A stretch of DNA of 64,000 nucleotides from Mycolicibacterium cosmeticum. GTDB taxonomy: Bacteria; Actinomycetota; Actinomycetes; Mycobacteriales; Mycobacteriaceae. The stretch spans positions 62,001 to 126,000 of the forward strand of contig JACPVS010000013.1 of assembly GCA_016197365.1 (NCBI GenBank), given 5' to 3'. Below, piece by piece: positions 61,324 to 64,000 of this stretch (positions are counted from its first letter, which is position 1; each line of letters starts with the position of its first letter). The notes beneath the pieces are model-generated. The model did no database searches and was not told the DNA's origin. It was given only the letters and a program-made list of their open reading frames with translations. Both the position numbers and the translations under genes were made by a program.

Positions 61324-62287
61324 ATGATCGGTGTAGATCTGCTGGCCCTGGATGGAGCAAGCGCCGCCGCCATGGGTGCCACCGTGGACATCGTCTCGGC
61401 GGCCAATCGCATCATGGGCCAGCCCAGTTTCGAGCTGCGGATAGTGGCACCGAAACGACGCGTCACGTTGCGGGCCGGACCTGCTGGCCGCAGCGCAACC
61501 GTTCACTGAAACACGGCCGCGCGACGTGGTGATATTGCCAGGCCTGGGCGCTGCCAACGCACAGGAGATCGAGGCCCGCCTGGGCGCCGAAGACATCGGT
61601 GCCGCCCATCGCTGGCTACGTGAAGCCCATGATGGCGGATCACAGATCGCGGCATCATGCACCGCGGTGTTCGTGCTCGGCGCCGCGGGTTTTCTCGATC
61701 AGCGTCGCTGTGTCACCACATGGTGGCTGGGTGCCGAGCTGGCACGCACTGCGCCGGCCGCACAGGTAGTGATCGACGAGATGGTGGTGCACGACGGCCC
61801 GATGTGGACCGCCGGCAGCTCTTTTGCCCATATCGATCTGATGCTGGCATTGATGCGCCACTTCGGCGGGGCGGCGTTGAGCGATGAATTGGCCGGTCGG
61901 CTGCTCATCGATCAACGCACGTCGCAGGCAAGCTTCCTGATCCCGTCACACCTGGCCGTACGCGATGACACGATCGCCGACCTCGAGTCCTTCGTACGGA
62001 CCAATCTCACACATCCGCATTCACTGACTTCACTGGCACGCCGGTGTGGCGTGAGCCCCCGCACCCTGGCGCGGATGACCGACAAAGCCGTGGGCATGAG
62101 TCCCATGCAGCTCGTCGCACGGGTCCGGCTACAACGCGCACTGTATCTGCTGCGCACCACACGCGACCCCTTGGAGGAAATCAGCACCGCCGTCGGCCTC
62201 GGGGACCCCGCCAGCCTGCACCGACTGGTCAAGAAACACACCGGCCAGTCACCGGGAAACCTGCGGCCGGTTGTGCTGTCTGACTGA
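61324..62287 (+). pseudogene. GATase1-AraC family regulator gene with one frameshift
   Basis: The regulator has an N-terminal DJ-1/PfpI-type domain and a C-terminal AraC DNA-binding domain (about 100 residues: LTSLARRCGVSPRTLARMTD, then STAVGLGDPASLHRLVKKHT). The first frame (MIGVDLLALDGASAAAMGA to VTLRA) ends at 61509. The family sequence continues in the next frame (DLLAAAQPFTETRPRDVVIL) from about 61478, so one extra base near 61477 would explain the break. It is divergent from the tautomerase-aldolase pair and presumably controlled it. Translation might restart at 61526, but that product would lack the sensor's first strands. Confidence 0.85.
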
Positions 62288-62434
62288 CCGCGGGCGCCAC
62301 GCGGAGCCCCCCGCCGTGGCTACGACTTCCAATCGAATTGGCACCCTAGCTCTTGGTTTTCGTGGCATTTCTGCGACTATTCGTCAACCAGACTGATTCT
62401 CGGCCGCGCCGCGCATCCGCCTGCTGCAGTGGTG

Positions 62435-63892
62435 TCACGGGGTGCGCTGCGGCAACGGCGCCTTCCATGTGCCGTCGATCGCCGCCTTCTCGGGCCAGTA
62501 CAGCCGTTCGACCAAAACGAATGGACCTTCCGGCGCCGGTAACCAGTTGGATTCCTTGTCCGCCCCTGGTGATTCCTTCTGGACGTAGAAGGTGTAGCCG
62601 CCATCGGCATCCTTCTTCAGCTTGGGCAGCATCGGCGAGTTGATCAGGTACCGATCGATCGGATTGGCCACCAGCAGGCTCTCGGGCAGTCGGTACATGG
62701 TGATCGACCAGAAACCCTTGACCGGCGGAAGCTGCCCTGGAGCGAATCGGTAGGTGTACTTGTTCGCGCCATCCAGCGCCGCACCCGCCGAATCCAGGCG
62801 GAAGATCGGATACATCGCCTCGGCGGCGTCGTTGCCGTAGATGCCGTTGATCGCGCCGGCCATCCGGTACAGGTAATTGGTTCCCATCACCTGGCGGGTA
62901 CCGAACATCTGGGCCGAGGTGACTTCACCCTTGTCGACCTTCGCCTGCAGCTGGTTGTACTCGGTCCAGGCGTCATTGAGGCCGTCTTGGAAGGCCTGCT
63001 GCTGGTCGGCGGTCAGCGTGCTGATGTCGAGCTTCTTGTCGGTGCCGACTCCGATCGACGCGAATTTCGCCCGGAGCTCCTTCTCCGAGTCCAGCACCGG
63101 CACATACTTCAGGACGAAGTTGAGCGTCTCGAAGAACTTCGTCGACTTCTTCTGCTCGTCCGGACGCTGCGGAACCATGAAGTCGATCGCGGGCGGTGTC
63201 GCGGGCGCTGCAGTCCCGAGGAACTTCGACAGCGGTTCCACTTGGTAGCCGGCCTGGATCGCTTTCACGTTGTCGATATCGTTCGGGCTGAACAGCTGGG
63301 TCCGGTACAACGCGAGCACGAAGTCGGTCTCGGCGTGCAACACCGCGTCGATACCGGCAGGCTTCTCGCCCTTCCAGTTCGGACCCGCCAGCAGGTACTT
63401 CCCCGCCTTGTTTCCGGTGGTGCGGCTGCCCAGGTAGGCCATGTTGTACGTGTACCCGTCGATGATCTGCACCGAGTAGTAGCGGCCGGCCTCCACTTCG
63501 GGGACGGTCAGCACCAACGGTTCCGCCCGGAGGTCCGCGCCCAGCGTCGAATAGGGGGTGTCCGAGTTCGGGGTCTGCACCGCGGTGTCCGCGGGTGTGG
63601 CGACGTGAGCATCTGAGTGCAGGGTGTTCCACGGACTGCGGAACTGCGAGCCCTGCTTGTCCTGGAAGTAGGCGTACTGGATCCGGTAGCTGTCCACCAT
63701 CGGATATCCGTAGATGTACGCCTGTTTGGCGATATCCCGGATCTGAGCGGTGGTCGCCACGGTCTGCTCCTTCGAATCCTTGCCCGAATCCTTGCCGCTA
63801 CCGCAGCCGGTCAACGTGACCGCGAGTGTCGCCGCCGCGATGACCGCCGTCCCAAGCATCCACGAAACATGTCTTCTCACAATCACATTCAC
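62435..63892 (-). CDS. DUF1254/DUF1214 lipoprotein, copy 2
   Basis: This 485-residue protein begins with a lipoprotein signal (lipobox LTGC, Cys30 from GTG 63892) and a Lys/Asp/Ser-rich spacer. The DUF1254 domain follows (about 55-190: AYIYGYPMVDSYRIQYAYFQ, VQTPNSDTPYSTLGADLRAE), then DUF1214 (about 370-480: KGFWSITMYRLPESLLVANP, ERLYWPEKAAIDGTWKAPLP). Function is unknown; such proteins are common in mycobacteria and often occur in pairs. The GTG overlaps the stop of the previous paralogue (GTGA). Downstream, 62288-62434 shows no gene. Confidence 0.9.
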   Translation of the reverse strand: MNVIVRRHVSWMLGTAVIAAATLAVTLTGCGSGKDSGKDSKEQTVATTAQIRDIAKQAYIYGYPMVDSYRIQYAYFQDKQGSQFRSPWNTLHSDAHVATPADTAVQTPNSDTPYSTLGADLRAEPLVLTVPEVEAGRYYSVQIIDGYTYNMAYLGSRTTGNKAGKYLLAGPNWKGEKPAGIDAVLHAETDFVLALYRTQLFSPNDIDNVKAIQAGYQVEPLSKFLGTAAPATPPAIDFMVPQRPDEQKKSTKFFETLNFVLKYVPVLDSEKELRAKFASIGVGTDKKLDISTLTADQQQAFQDGLNDAWTEYNQLQAKVDKGEVTSAQMFGTRQVMGTNYLYRMAGAINGIYGNDAAEAMYPIFRLDSAGAALDGANKYTYRFAPGQLPPVKGFWSITMYRLPESLLVANPIDRYLINSPMLPKLKKDADGGYTFYVQKESPGADKESNWLPAPEGPFVLVERLYWPEKAAIDGTWKAPLPQRTP

Positions 63893-64000
63893 CCGACCTT
63901 CTGCGGCACCGGCGCCTGCCACGTGCCGTTCAGTGCGGCTTCCTTGGGCCAGTACAACCGTTGCGTCAACCGGAACGGTCCCGTGGGCGCCGGTAGCCAG
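63889..64000 (-). CDS. DUF1254/DUF1214 protein, copy 1 (C-terminal end only)
   Basis: Only the last 36 residues are in the window (LAPTGPFRLTQRLYWPKEAA, ending PVPQKVG). They align with the end of copy 2 (EGPFVLVERLYWPEKAAIDG), showing a tandem duplication. The rest of the gene lies beyond the right edge. Its stop overlaps the start of copy 2 by four bases. Confidence 0.85.
   Translation of the reverse strand, partial: WLPAPTGPFRLTQRLYWPKEAALNGTWQAPVPQKVG

Noticed and set aside
1..64000. Mobile elements, prophage, CRISPR, tRNA or rRNA genes
   Set aside because: No transposase, integrase or phage genes, spacer-repeat arrays, or cloverleaf or rRNA sequences were found. The only regular repeat is the 36-bp coding minisatellite.

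Overview
The window is high-GC actinobacterial DNA and almost certainly comes from a mycobacterium, probably a fast-growing, environmental Mycolicibacterium. The first 21 kb carries, in inverted orientation, the gene order known from M. tuberculosis Rv1815-Rv1832: serine protease, TetR, flavoprotein, BacA-type ABC transporter, SecA2, PgsA2, DUF881-DUF1290-DUF881, GcvH, GarA, MerR, bifunctional nuclease, MerR, GcvP. The PE_PGRS and ilvG-type genes of that block are missing. Deazaflavin (F420) reductases, a 4-alpha-glucanotransferase and many GTG starts fit the same assignment. All gene names rest on reading translated sequence; no database search was run.

Layout. 0-11.2 kb (minus): gcvP (C-terminus cut by the window edge) behind a tandem glycine riboswitch, then the conserved gcvH-garA-ftsR-type regulator block, DUF881/DUF1290 membrane genes, pgsA2 and secA2. 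11.2-17 kb (plus): three tandem BacA/Rv1819c-type ABC transporters where M. tuberculosis has one. 17-21.7 kb: a flavoprotein plus VOC protein behind a perfect KstR-type box, a TetR, an F420 reductase converging on a secreted protease, and a lectin-LysM protein. 21.8-27.4 kb (minus): esterase, membrane di-iron hydroxylase, KhtT/KhtU-like K+/H+ antiport and an amine-oxidase-like flavoprotein. 27.5-38.8 kb: housekeeping and small accessory genes (DszC/SfnB-like flavoenzyme, paired SMR transporter, MFS, malQ, SDR, Nudix, DUF2993, SGNH hydrolase, secreted proteins), including a SnoaL-like gene with an in-frame 36-bp minisatellite.

38.8-43 kb is an envelope-stress type divergon. Eight overlapping minus-strand genes encode Asp23/Gls24-family proteins, a small DUF2273-like membrane protein and AmaP/DUF6286-like membrane anchors. 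They face an ECF sigma factor whose last codons overlap the start of another Asp23-like gene, in the position where an anti-sigma factor would be expected. I consider this the best candidate for an undescribed regulatory system. 43.7-51.2 kb holds a PucR regulator divergent from an amino-acid permease and a universal stress protein, then a HbpS/GlcG protein, a dihydroxyacetone kinase with reversed domain order, and a membrane GGDEF protein.

51.3-59.3 kb has an HxlR divergon and a five-gene, translationally coupled catabolic operon: enoyl-CoA hydratase, alpha/beta hydrolase, acyl-CoA ligase, old-yellow-enzyme reductase and SDR. Its divergent TetR is separated from it by two palindromic operators exactly 21 bp apart. 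59.3-62.3 kb looks damaged: a D-threonine-aldolase-like gene, a cis-CaaD-like tautomerase gene and a divergent AraC regulator each carry one single-base frameshift. The window closes with two tandem DUF1254/DUF1214 genes. I see no tRNA, rRNA, insertion sequence, prophage or CRISPR array.
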